DNA of 64,000 nt from Chaunax sp. Z400 (lineage: Eukaryota; Chordata; Actinopteri; Lophiiformes; Chaunacidae): assembly GCA_037577475.1 (NCBI GenBank), contig CM075192.1:18394908-18458907 (forward strand), written 5' to 3'. The notes under the pieces are model-generated. The model searched no databases and was not told the origin of the DNA. It worked only from the letters and a program-made list of their open reading frames with translations. The position numbers were made by a program, and so were the translations under genes. Within the stretch, counting starts at the first letter, position 1; every line of letters begins with the position of its first letter. Below are positions 52,592-64,000 of the stretch, piece by piece.

Positions 52592-55500
52592 ATGATGGAG
52601 GTGTGCGGCTCTTCAAGTGTGACTCTAAGAGAGTTTGGTTGCGAACAGAGCTTACTGTCTCGACCTGATGGTTCAGCTTCCTTCATTCAAGGTAACAATT
52701 CGTAGAGGTATGATTCTGTGTCAGCTATAAAGGGGAGATAATTGCTGGCTGTCGACACTGTTTCATGACGTACAGCGTCTGACAAAGCTCGGTGCACTCA
52801 AATCAATTAGTAAGATGTTGGATTTTGTGCCTCAGCTAGATACACTAACTTTCTTCCTACTAAGTGACTCAAAAAGTATTAAATCTCGTCAATATCCCAT
52901 TTGCATTTATCTTTAAGTAAAATGGTTTCTCAATGCTGACACTTTCTGTCCTGCCATTGCATTAAAACACATTAAACAGTAAACACTAGAAATGATTTTG
53001 TCTTTATTTTGTTGGCTTAATTATACCAGAGGTTGTTAATTATACCATATAGTTGCTGAATGTATACTGCTCAATATTTATTCAAAAGTATCACACAGGG
53101 AATTTCTGTCAATGTTCTGCAGTCTTGCATCATGTAAAACAAGCCCATCAATCTAACATTTAAAAATATATTTGTGATTTTGATTGTGTTTTCTAAAGTT
53201 GGAAGCAAGAAGCTGTATCAGAAGATGATCACATGTTTACTCCTCCTGCAGAATGTAGCTGTAACCACAATTTTTATTTATATGTATGTACAAATGCGTA
53301 TGATAGGTCGAGCATAAATTGTTTGGGTTTTTACAACTATTAAACTTGATTTCAGTTTCATCATATCTTAAATATGTCATGAAATTCTTGTCTGCAACAG
53401 AACTCTGTTTTCTCTCATTGATACATAGTACCGTTTTGTAAGAGACTTTGAGTTGTTTTCTCCTGTTTGATAAGAATTTACAGGATGAAAAGAAAAACAT
53501 TGGTCCTAAATTCCACTTTCAGTTGGCCATTATCTAATTCTGTTTTTAAATCATTTGACAATTTTTTTTTCTGTTGTGCTAGGTGCAAAAAATAATTACC
53601 CTCCTGGATCAATAACATATTGTCTTTTGAACAATGCCCTCTCTGTCTTTATGTAAAGGAGACACTAGTGTGTTGGCCGGGGTGTATGGACCAGCTGAGG
53701 TCAAAGTCAGCAAGGAAATCTATGACCGGGCAACATTGGAGGTGTTGATACAGCCCAAAGTGGGACTGCCAAGTAAGTGATTCTCCAGAGAGAAAATAAT
53801 AATTTCTCAATATATTGCATTTTTTCATTATATTTACTATAATGCAGATCATGAAGGTTATTCTAAAGCAACATGGACAGATTAAATCATCTTGTTTGTT
53901 TATTTATTCTTTAATTTTCTAGCACTCTATAGCTTTGTGAAATTGGCACATTTGAGTAACACAGGGAGATAAATGGGGAGATATTCATAGACAATAGACA
54001 AATGTGCTCTAAAATCATGACAACAAGACATGTAGACATTCATGTAATGTAATGGTGCAAACATTAAATATTTAATGTTCAGTTTGAATAAGTTACCCAT
54101 CACAGGCTGGATATTTTAGATGTTGAAATTAGGAGATATATACATGAAAAAATATCATGCTGCTTGGAAATGAATGTTTCTACAAGCTCATTAAGGGGAA
54201 ATTAGGAGATTTAAGGTCAACCTTTGGGGATTTTGTTGGCTATTAACTCTTAATTGTACAGCCTTTTACACTTTGAGTGCAAAACTCGCATTACCAGGAC
54301 ACACCACAGGGTAGAATAAGTGAGGCGATGGGTTAAAAGTCTAATTCAAGTATTTATACATTTATTTTCCAGGTGTAAGGGAGCGATCACAAGAGCAATG
54401 TGTGCGAGAGACCTGTGAGGCATCTCTGCTCATGTCACTTCATCCTCGCTCCTCCCTTACTCTTATTCTGCAGGTGTTACACGATGATGGTTCAGTATCC
54501 TTCAGTAAAACTCTGCTTGTGCTGTAAAGTTAATTTTACATCTGCTGGTAGGACATTGAAAAGGTGTCCTAATTGCGTTTCTTTGTGAGTGTTCTTCCTT
54601 ACCTGTTTTTCAGCTCTTATCCTGTTTTTTGAATGCTGCCTGTATGGCTCTTATGGATGCAGGACTGCCTATGAGTTGCTTGTTCTGTGGAGTGACCTGT
54701 GCCATTGACACAGACGGTCAAATCATCATAGACCCCACCGCAGCTCAGGAAAAGGTCAATCTGAGACTCCTGTTAAACAAACTGTAATGCTGACAAGAAC
54801 AGCTCTCTGTTCCTTAACTTTCTTAAAGTGCCCGTGACTGGCATGAGAAGAATTGCGTATATTTTATTAATTAACCATCAGTTTCATTGTCCAGCAATAA
54901 AAATGTATATATTCCTTAGATGTGTAGAAAATTACCCAATGAAATTCTTAAAAATAATCATATACTGAATTGAAAGCCTTAAAACGGATTTAATACACAC
55001 CAGCAATACATTCCAGTAAATGTCATGTTATGTTTAAACTCTTCTACCGGCCAGTCTTCTCCAATTCCCCTTGCAATGGGCTTTTCTGCCTGTGCTTGAT
55101 ATCATCTGCTTTGTGCACACAAGAGGCAATTCAGCCTCCAAAATCAATTGTCAATTTCACTTTGTTGAAACAGAGAGTTTTCTGGCACGACTTCACCTAC
55201 TTGCAAGGTGCATGGAGAAGGGAAAATGTCAAAAAGGCAAAAACTCCAGCAACACTTGCAGTATTAGGAGCAATAGAACAATAAAGTTGCTCCAATTTCA
55301 CTTTGTCGAAAGCTTGTATAACTCAATGGCCCAGTTTTGTTTTCTTTGGACATGTAAAAAGACACTTTGGACAACATAGAACTCTGACAGAAATAGTCAG
55401 AAGTGGCATTCAGGACAAGACGGCGCACAAAAATTTACAACCAAAAGTTTTAAAACCATAATTTCACTTTAATGCATGATAACAGAATAAATTATGGAAT

Positions 55501-57039
55501 AAAGTCAATGTCAAAGATTCATGATATGAATGTCTGTGTGACTTTAGTTTGTCCAAATGTCTCTTGTGCAGGAAAGCCGAGCTTTGATGACCTTTGCTAT
55601 TGACAGTACAGAACGAAAAGTAATGATGTCATCAACAAAAGGATCATTTTCAATTCACGAGGTCAGTAAATAAATGATCAAATGTTTTTGTTTGCCAGAA
55701 GCACTACAACTTTGTCAAATTTAGATGGGTGATCATGCCTAATGTGTAATTTCCAGATTTGTTGGACATAGACGAGAGCTTTGTTTAATTGTTTCAGTTG
55801 GAAGCAAAATTATTCAACCCCCTGAATTGCATCAAGAGCACACATTTGCAAATCAGGTGTTGTTCAAACACTGTAACTATTTATCTGTCAAGGCTGACAC
55901 TGCATAAGGGCTGCATACCCGAACTTCAACCCGACTTTCACCACTCCTGACCCAAAAACACAAGAAAAGTCAGCTCCAGAAGCTCAAAACTATCTAGATG
56001 AGACACAGACATTTTGGGATGCTGATCTGTGGGGCAATGAACCAAAAGTGCAACTTTTGAGGCCAATGGATCAGCGGTATGTCTGGAGGAGGAATGAAGC
56101 ATATACTGAAAAGAACACCCTTCAGTGAAATATGGCGGTGGCTCTGTGATGCTCTGAGGCTGCTTTGCTTTCTCAAGACACTGGAAACCTGCAGCGTGTA
56201 GAGGGTAAGATGGATTCCATCAAGTACAAGGAAATCCTTTGAAGAAAACGTCTCATCTGTGAGGAAGCTGAAGCTTGGGCGTCATTGGACCAAAAAAAAA
56301 AAAGACAAAGACAATGATCCCACACATACCTCAAAGTCCACCAAGGCTTGGTTTCAGAAGAAGTCATGGAACCATCTAGACTGTCCGTCACAGTCGCCTG
56401 ACTTGAATCCTATAAAATCTCTGATGGGATTTGAAGAAGGCGGTTGCAGCGTGCAAACTCAGGAATATTACAGAACTGGAGGCCTTTGCCCACGAGGAAT
56501 GGGCTAAGATTCCTCAGGAACACTGCCATAAGCTGGTGTCAGGCTATGCATCATGTCTGCAGCAGGTCAAAGCAGCAGTTGGATGCTCTATAAAGTACTA
56601 TAGACACTTGTCATAAAGGGGTTGAATCATTCTGAGGCTGCAGTACTCGGTAAAAGTAGCATTTTTTTCTTATATTTTGGGAAAAAAACGCCTGTACAAT
56701 CTGTTACATTCAGCTATTTAAACTGCTCTTGTTTAATTTGGCTCTTGCAAACAGCTGATAAATAGTATATTTTGCCTATAAACCTAATATACAATGAGGG
56801 TTGAATAATTTTAATTTTGCTTCCAACTGTAATAGTTAAAATATCATTATGTGTGCTCTGTCAGTGATCTGCTTCTCATCTGATGATATAAGGTGTTTCT
56901 GGATCTATCTAGTGATATTATTTTTGTTTTCGTCGTTGTACAGCTGCAGCGGTGCATAGCAGTCAGCCAGAAAGCATCGGAGAAGATCTTCCAGTTCTAC
57001 AGAGACTCTGTCAAGCGACGATACTCCAAAACCCTCTGA
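52592..57039 (+). CDS. exosc5: Exosome complex component RRP46 (EXOSC5)
   Basis: RNase PH-fold subunit of the six-membered ring of the RNA exosome, in nucleus and cytoplasm; in animals the ring is structural. Six coding exons: 52592-52691, 53659-53772, 54373-54494, 54614-54754, 55572-55661, 56944-57039; 663 nt, 220 aa (human 235). Family blocks are CEQSLLSRPDGSASFIQGDT, SVLAGVYGPAEVKVSKE, ATLEVLIQPKVGLPS, LNAACMALMDAGLPM and SSTKGSFS, with the end FYRDSVKRRYSKTL. Two ATGs in tandem (52592 and 52595) could start; either gives the same protein but for one Met. The N-terminal leader is shorter than in human. Intron 5 holds a Tc1-like relic and intron 2 one arm of an inverted repeat. Confidence 0.95.
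54184..54244 (-). repeat. Right arm of the 61-bp inverted repeat, exosc5 intron 2
   Basis: Reverse-complement partner of 51989-52049. A weaker match continues for some 30 bases beyond the inner end of each arm (AATGAGCTT, ACATT, CATTTC). The two copies may be independent insertions of one repeat family. Confidence 0.9.
55793..56831 (+). mobile_element. Degenerate Tc1/mariner-like transposon in exosc5 intron 5
   Basis: The left end CAGTTGGAAGCAAAATTATT (55795 on) is mirrored by the right end, which on the other strand reads CAGTTGGAAGCAAAATTAAA (56829 back). The left copy lacks about six bases. A TA follows the right end; the left TA has decayed to TT. Inside, plus-strand frames give fragments of the C-terminal half of a Tc1 transposase: DNDPTHTSK, AWFQKKSWNHLDCPSQSPDL and, in another frame, AFAHEEWAKIPQEHCHKLV. 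The frame breaks between them and the N-terminal DNA-binding part is missing, so it is inactive. Confidence 0.9.
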
Positions 57040-57125
57040 CACAAGAAACACTTTTATTCCCTTTTTTTTTTTTTTTAAACAATGTACACATGTACTGATG
57101 CCATAATAAAAACATTTTACATTAG
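57040..57125 (+). other. exosc5: exosc5 3' UTR with polyA signal
   Basis: A very short 3' UTR, about 80 bases. It contains a T-rich tract, then canonical AATAAA at 57105-57110. Confidence 0.7.
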
Positions 57126-57224
57126 CTTCACTTCAGTTGCATCCAGCTGTGTCTTTTGTGAGAGGACTATGATTGAACTTTCCGTCAGGGTTGAAAATGA
57201 AAAAAGGGGAAGATCACAGTCAAA

Positions 57225-59358
57225 CAAGTGCATTTATTGGGATTCACTTACTCTTCGTTCGCTTTAATATTTACATTTAATACATGGGTGTGAGCTGGGA
57301 AATAACTTCTCTCTTGTACAAATAAATCTCATTTGCCACATCTTTGACCTTTAATTGACTCAAACAAGTTGTCAAGTTGTTTTCTATACAAGTCATACAA
57401 AATGAGATAAATCTGCGTGGAGCCTCTGTCAGGACGGTATGATCAGTGAGCAATCCACATAAAATACTTCCATATAAATTACTAATGGTGGTAAATCTGC
57501 TATAATGACAACAAAGGGCCATTTTTTCATTTACAGAAGTGTCCATTGGAGATGATATGGTTCAGGATTGTCAGAACTATTCAGCATGGTGTGTGAACTC
57601 AGTGCAGCTCTATCACAGCACATCAGCAATGATGGCTAACAACGGTTAGACACAGACGTCACACATGTCTACAAATACCATGTACAGTGACCATAATCCA
57701 TTTCCAGCTTATCTTAATACAACACTGGGTTTGTAGAAAACAAAAGTATCTGTTTTCTCTGCAATTCAGCTGTGGATTCTATAAAAACTATACATGTGTG
57801 TATAAAATGTCACCTTTCACCTTACAATTGTTTTTATAAATGTTTACGTGGAGTTCCCCTATTCACAGTTTTCTGAATGGCACAATTAAGCTCCATCCAC
57901 CATGGAGATTTTTCTCTCATAAAAGCCACAATAACTCAGGACCAAACGTAGGAAGTGATGGAAGCTTGGATCAGGTTTGTACGTGACAAACTGCAAACTC
58001 ACCATGCAGGTTTCTATTGTGACTGAAATGGAGACTTTGCTGACTCGTGCCTCACACGACTGAGCAATAGATATGTATGTTTAGGCTCTTTTTTTTGCCA
58101 AAGTTTTTACATTTTGCTCATCTAAGCAAAGTTGCTGTGTTTGTTGACACAAGTGTAATTTCAAAACAAGTGACAATTTCAAAACTTTGTCAAGAAGCAA
58201 CTTTCCTTCTGGAGGAGGAAATAGCAGATTCTATATTTGTGGAGCGGGGACTAGCAGCCTGGTTGCTTCTAATAATGGAACAGCTCATAAAAGGATCCTC
58301 CTCAGAGTTTCTTCCATATTTTTGGCACTTTTCCTTGCAGGTCTGTACCCCTCAGTCATCATTTATTAACATGTCTATAGAAACTGCTCATTTGTAGCAT
58401 TTCACATGTGGACCTTGCATTTCATTTGAAAAATCCTGATTTATATATTATATATATATTTTTTTATACAATGGCACTAATGTATATTTTTAATTTAGGT
58501 TTTGTGTATTTCTGCATAAAAGGACTTCAGTTTGGCATAAACAAAGCAGAATCAGTCTTTTTTGCAGGTAAACAATGAATGATGCTAAATGTGAACTCAA
58601 GGTGGGTTGATGTGTGGAGTCTCTCCCTGTGAGTTATTTGTAGAAGCAACAAATTATGGGTTTTTGCCTCTGTTCCTGCATGATGTAGTTCTTTTTTCTT
58701 TTTTTTTTTAAAGAAAGCACTTAAATTGTCACCAGCTTCACCCCAGGAGCGACAGTTCTGGCTCAGGCCCTCCCATATCAAGCTCCATCAGGATTCTGAC
58801 GCCGCTCCGTCCTTCATGTGACCTTCTCATACGTCTCCATATACTGCTCTCCACCCAGCTCCTCCCTCTTTAAGCTTCACATAATTCATTTGTATTGTGA
58901 GTGTGACATAAACAGTGTTGTGATAACATCTGCATTTTGTGACAGTTTTCTTTTACTACAGTAATGTTTAACGTGATGACGGCTACAACACAGATTCAGT
59001 ATGGCAGGTAACTTAAGTCCTCGAGTGACAGAATAAATCACATTTACAGACATGGAGTGAAATTGTGTTACTTCCTTTTCAATTATTTTTCTTCACGTAT
59101 GAAGAATGTCCTCTGAGCTGCGTTCTGTTCAAATCCAATTAGAAGTGATTACGATCTATATACCAGCTCTTCTGTTTTAGTCTAACTGTCTATTCTCTGC
59201 TTTTCCAGCTCGGTGCAGATTAAATGTGACTGCAGATAGAATTGAGGGAACAAAGACTGTGATTATTTTACATTTAGAGGTGATACATTGGCATGTGTTG
59301 ATATTCATAAAACGTGTGAGTGGCCTGTTCTTTGTGTGTCCTTGTAGAGGAGTCACTT
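57225..59358 (-). other. tmem91: Long 3' UTR of the TMEM91-like gene
   Basis: No coding sequence is seen between the stop codon and a canonical AATAAA on the minus strand at 57238-57233. If that is the end used, the 3' UTR is about 2.1 kb and stops roughly 100 bases from the exosc5 end. Nearer polyA variants are possible. Confidence 0.45.
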
Positions 59359-60726
59359 TTATGGTGGTTTTCCAGACAGGTAGGAAATCAATGCAGCGAT
59401 GGCACAAATGTAGGTTATGATTCCAAACACAATGGAGAGTACTGAGAGCCACAGAGCTTGGCGAGACGCTGCGTTGGCCCCCTGAAAATCCCCCTGAGCC
59501 GATGCTTTGTTGGTCTTCGAAATGGAGGAGAGAGGAGAGAGAGATAAGGATTAGAGGTGTAAAAAGAGGAGAGAAGGGCATTTGTCATCATTTGTCAATG
59601 TCCTCCCTGGCCTCCGCTTACCGTTTCCAGTCATTCCGATCACACATGAAGCCCGTATTATGTTCCATCTCTAAATCACACTTGCCTTCTGTGCCTCATT
59701 CATCACTTTCTCCTCCTTCTTTCCTCTGTCCTTCTAGTCCTTGTCTTTGTCTCTGACCCCTACTTTGGGTAGCACTCAACAATATTGGAAATCTATCACC
59801 TTGGGCCTTCTTGTTATGACTCTAATTAAACCTTAACGAAGGCCATTGATCTAATAAAAAGTCCTCTGCAGCCTGCTGCCACTTAGCATTGCAAAAGCCA
59901 AAAGCTTTAATGGGATTTTTTTTCTTTTTTTTTGCTGCACGGCTGGAAGGATGCCTACATAATCTAGAGGCCTCTGTCAACTATAGATAGAGGTCTTGGG
60001 GGATTTCTAACACTGGCAGTGGTTTTAGTGACTGATGAGATGGTTTGAGCATTAACAATATTCTCTTTTCAGATAGATAGATAGATAGATAGATAGAGAT
60101 TTTTGAGGTACTTGTGTATTTATTTCGATACTTGGCAGATTTCATGCTGCATCAGAGCCAAAGTAGCAGTTTTTTTAATTAATTAATTTTATAATCAATC
60201 AGAGGAAGAATAAACACACTGATTTCAATAACTGGAAAAATGTTGAATATGGAATCGGATAATCAGCGACCTCTAGTATATACATAAATGGAAATAAATG
60301 TATAATTTATTTTTACTTGTACATTTAATACTCATATTTAATACTAACATATGTTTTTAGATACTTTTAATACTTTTTAAGTATTATACTATATTGGTGA
60401 CTTTCCCTTTTCCAAAAGTAATATTTTCACACGATACTTGTATTCATTACTTTTACTCTAGTATGGCTTTTAGCTACTTGTTACAAAACTGACTGAAAAC
60501 ATCCAACATCCAAGACTTCAAGACTGGTAAAGCCAAATTTAGTCAACAAAACATCAGAGATTTAAGATGACTGATGATTATAAATATGCTGAAAAATAAA
60601 CTTTATGATATGTGTTTTGTGGAACATCTTATTAAACGTCTGTGGCACAAGAGACTAATAATAACAGAGAATTGTGATCCCGAAATTACTGAAGTACAGT
60701 GGCAGGTTGAACCTTGTCAGCTCAGG

Positions 60727-60774
<48 letters not shown>

Positions 60775-63353
60775 CCTTCTGTGAAAGGTAGAAGGCAGCA
60801 ATGCCGAGGGGCCAGAAGCAGCAGAGCATAGAGAAAAAGGCCAAACCCAGGTAGTCCTGAGGGATCATCAGTGGGAAGTTGCTCTCGCTGTCTGTATCAC
60901 TGAAGTCATCAATGGATGAGTCCTGGGATTCAAACAGAGTGCGTCTGATTGAGTTCAGGTTAAAGGCTCTGGTACCCAAATTACAAAGGAAGTCTGTTCA
61001 TTTTTTCACACATATAGTTGTGGCTTTGTTTTCCTGGAGAAATATTTGTTTCTAAATTTAATTTCTAAATTAAATTTAATCACTAATTCAAAGGAGATAA
61101 ATGAAATTTCATGAGAACAACCCACCACAAAAAATGTCCCCATTAACTGATAGCTGAGAGTTATAATTTGAGCCATTTAAAATAAAAAATGAGTCATTTA
61201 TTCAATTGAGTCTGTGCCAGTATTGAGTACGATTAACAGTTAAACACACTGTAGGTGATATGCTTTAACATAACTCAGTGTTTAATGGAAGCATCAGCAT
61301 TTTCCTTTTTATGTTGTGCTGCATTCATGTTCTCCAGAACAACAGTAAGATAAAGTAAGATAATGTGACTGAATGGGGTTAATCTGGATGTGCACCAGCT
61401 CTGCTGACTGCATGTGATTCATAAGTCATGCATCGTTTTGAAACAGCTGCAATTTGACTTCCTCTCTCACTCCAATTGTGTCATATTACTCTGATTGTTT
61501 CATTCAGTGTGTAAAATAATTGTTTATTTTCCAAAGCTGCTCCTGTTTTAGCCTTGATACTGCAGCACCCTTTCAAAAAGCTTATCTTCTCTGCTTTTAA
61601 ACACTAAAGAACATCAAACCAGGGTAAATCAGAGTACATTATTAGACAATAAGATTATTTTAATATTCCTAATGTCATTTACTCGACACAAATGATTCTA
61701 AAATACTCTCTGATTTTATAATTAGTTTTCCCAGTCTGGACTATTTTCGTTGTTTAGCCATGTTCCTCCTGCATTTTTGCTGACATGAAGCAATTCTAAT
61801 GACGATAATCTCAAATTGAGCCAAAAAACAGATGGGCACCGTGATCATGTCTGAAGTCACTCAGGACAGGACACCTCTAAGATTTACCATATAATATCAA
61901 TCAGCTCCACAGTTAAAATTCAGCATGACGCTGTGAAGGAGTTTTGGGGACCAGTTTGAGTCCTTTAACTAAACATTTGAAATGGAACAAAAGGAGAAGA
62001 TTTTGTGTTGTATCATGCAAAGGTTTTAATCCCACAGGACAGTGTCTTTTCATCACTGCATTACTGTCAGCATTCAGAATGAGCTTGAAAGGAAGGTTAT
62101 TTTGTGTGCTGTCTTTTTGTCCTCGTGGAGCAAACGCCTAATCTTACCTTTTGCGGCAGCCACCTGCCCTTTATATTAATGATGTGTGGCGCTACTGTGT
62201 GTTTGTCCACTTGCTTGTGCTCTTAATCAAAGTAATACATGTAACAGCCTTCAGCCTTTTAGCTCACAGTAGGTAACTGGACCTTCTGAGCACTCTTGCT
62301 GAGAGAATTTCATAATAATTTAAACAACCAGCTGCTACCTCTTTGTGACATTTACAGCATATACATTCTCATGTTGTCTCCCAAAACATCACATGACCAT
62401 GATTCACATTTCACTCCAGAGTTGCTCAGTGATCTATGAAATGGAACTGGCATCTTCCATTGCTACTGCAGAGTCATTACCTGCACCGCAGCAGGAGAGA
62501 AGCTTTATATAATCTGGCTGTTTGACAGTAAGCGTTCCATTGCTACCTACCCTGAAAAGCATTGCTCATATGTCTATTTTAAGTTCCTTCTGGGCTCACA
62601 GAATCTGTGCTGAGAATATGATTGTCTCTCTCTGAGCAACAAAGAGGATGTGGTAGAAAATAGATGATAGGTTATTAAGACTATTTATCTGTAGAGATGA
62701 CACAATTAGTCAGTTCATCAATTAGTCATTTGACAGAATATTAATCTACAGACATTTGGATAATCTATTCATTTCAAGTCATTTGTCAAGAAGCAATCAT
62801 ACCAACCATTCCCTGTAATATTGTTTTTAATGAAAGCTTGATTTTTGCTATTTTGAATTCAAACACACAAACCTGTCACCAGTACACGAGTAAAATCATT
62901 GCCAGTGGGATGTCTTACGTCAGAGTCAGGAAGCAGGTCCTCCTCGTCATCCATGCTGTAGGACACACTGTGGAAGTCCTGCGTCTCTGCCAGCAGCTTC
63001 CTCTCCAGTGTGGAGCCAGGCTGAATGTCAACAAAAGTGGTCTCCAGGTAGTCTTTGCTGAGAAGGGAGTCTGCATGGCCCCAGATGGGGGCTGGTGGGT
63101 AAAAGGACTCCATTGTGCGAGGTAAGGAGCAAGGGTCCAGTAGCTGCTGCTGCTGAAGCTCAGGATGATGTCCACAATAGCTCCTCCATGCAAAAGGTGG
63201 GTAGGCCCTGTCCTCCTCACACTTAACCAGGATACCCTTGAAGAGCCCACCAGGGGCCTGTCCAGTTCCAGGCCCCAGCACCTGGCCTGACGTGCAGCCG
63301 TCATTGGGGCTTTCTCCCAGAAGAGGGTGCTCCAGCTCATCTAGATTCTCCAT
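59359..63353 (-). CDS. tmem91: SynDIG/TMEM91-family two-helix membrane protein
   Basis: Dispanin/CD225-superfamily membrane protein related to synapse differentiation-inducing gene products. SynDIG1 associates with AMPA receptors; the TMEM91 role is poorly known. Three coding exons: 62919-63353, 60776-60922, 59359-59514; 738 nt, 245 aa. The cytoplasmic N-terminus starts MENLDELEHPLLG and has QQLLDPCSLPRTMESFYPP and LETTFVD, as in SynDIG1 and SynDIG1L. The acidic DFSDTDSESNF leads into the hallmark QDYLGLAFFSMLCCFWPLGI. Membrane helices are at about 168-190 and 215-240, with TNKASAQGDFQGANAASR between them. The exosc5-bckdha context points to TMEM91, whereas the N-terminus is SynDIG1L-like and far longer than in human TMEM91. 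The family is sure, the exact orthologue less so. Confidence 0.85.
60071..60097. repeat. (GATA)n microsatellite in tmem91 intron 2
   Basis: Six to seven perfect GATA units. Confidence 0.9.
60729..60770. repeat. (TG/CA)21 microsatellite touching the tmem91 intron-2 donor
   Basis: On the gene's strand the exon ends at 60776, the donor reads GTATA (60775-60771), and an uninterrupted CA run begins at intron position 6. Confidence 0.95.
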
Positions 63354-64000
63354 CCCTCTCTTTTAATACCGTCCACACAAGAGGCCACTGCATCAACAAC
63401 AAAATGTAATCTACAAATCAGTCTGCAGAGCGGCTTCCTGAAGAGTGTCCGACAGGTTTATGCAAACACAGCTGCTTTGCTGGCTTTAGTGTTACAGTGA
63501 TAATCCATCTTTAATCCTATTCTTTAATTTTTCTCTTATTATAGGCCTTGGCCCAGAGGGCAACAACATATGCAATGTTTATGACAGAGAGAAATATCCT
63601 TAATGTGCCAGTGTAGCCTTCTCCAACTCATTAAGGGTTGTGCTGAAGTTGCTTAGGGAGATTCATGATCCTGACGTGCCATTAGTCTCAGAGCTTGATG
63701 GTTCAGGGTGTCTTATTTCACATGACTGAGTGTGTCAGTGATCATGAATATGATTATGTTGGATACTTTCTCTCTCATATAATATGGAAATGTAAATTCC
63801 GATGATGGGGGACCTTGATTACCCCCAGACATGTAAATGGAAATACTGGGTAATGGGATTTCACTGTGATTTACTCTCAGGAACTCTTGGTTTTAGTGTG
63901 ATACCATTTTAATGCTTGAACATACACGACCTCCAGCAGCAGTCAAAATAGTGGCACAATGAACGGATTGGGGCCATATTTGAGGGCAGTTAATCTGTAA
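63354..64000 (-). promoter_or_regulatory. tmem91: tmem91 upstream region
   Basis: This is 5' UTR and promoter, or an intron before a first non-coding exon, for the minus-strand gene. No coding frame or clear core-promoter motif was recognised before the window ends. Confidence 0.35.

Noticed and set aside
58077..58397. 106-codon plus-strand open frame between exosc5 and the tmem91 stop
   Set aside because: No family resemblance; the region is better explained as tmem91 3' UTR on the other strand.

Overview
The window is vertebrate nuclear DNA, most likely from a ray-finned (teleost) fish. Proteins closely match known vertebrate families, GT-AG introns are short, and the spaces between genes carry hAT-type MITEs, a Tc1/mariner relic, LINE fragments and many microsatellites. 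Nine protein-coding genes were found. I resolved exon by exon the seven that have coding introns. Their exon lengths close the reading frame at every junction, and the predicted proteins are close to family length.

Layout. 0-2.6 kb: no confident gene; a GA/CT-rich tract and a broken tRNA-Pro copy. 2.65-6.8 kb (-): psmd8, the proteasome lid subunit Rpn12. 6.9-9.1 kb (+): nup88, as one uninterrupted 719-codon exon, head-to-head with psmd8 across a 99-bp shared promoter. 11.3-16.2 kb (-): ehd2, a caveolar dynamin-like ATPase. 18.6-28.8 kb (-): bicra (GLTSCR1), a 14-coding-exon subunit of the ncBAF chromatin remodeller. 32.5-37.4 kb (+): napa (alpha-SNAP). 39.6-41.2 kb (+): b3gnt8, a Golgi beta-1,3-GlcNAc-transferase. 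41.2-49.3 kb (-): bckdha, the E1-alpha subunit of branched-chain ketoacid dehydrogenase, with a roughly 1.4-kb tandem array in an intron. 52.6-57.1 kb (+): exosc5 (exosome subunit Rrp46), with a Tc1-like relic in an intron. 57.2-63.4 kb (-): a SynDIG/TMEM91-family two-helix membrane protein.

The genes are unrelated housekeeping or membrane-traffic genes and do not form a pathway. What links them is ancestry. From memory of the human map, ehd2, bicra and napa lie in 19q13.33; b3gnt8, bckdha, exosc5, tmem91 and psmd8 lie in 19q13.2. The window is therefore a block homologous to human 19q13. nup88 is the outlier: the human gene is on 17p and has many introns, so an intronless copy here suggests retroposition.

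I saw no undescribed multi-gene system. The best leads are the intronless nup88 on a bidirectional promoter, the two-unit higher-order minisatellite in bckdha, a CA repeat touching a weak splice donor in tmem91, a large foldback in a napa intron, and a near-perfect inverted repeat around the first two exons of exosc5.
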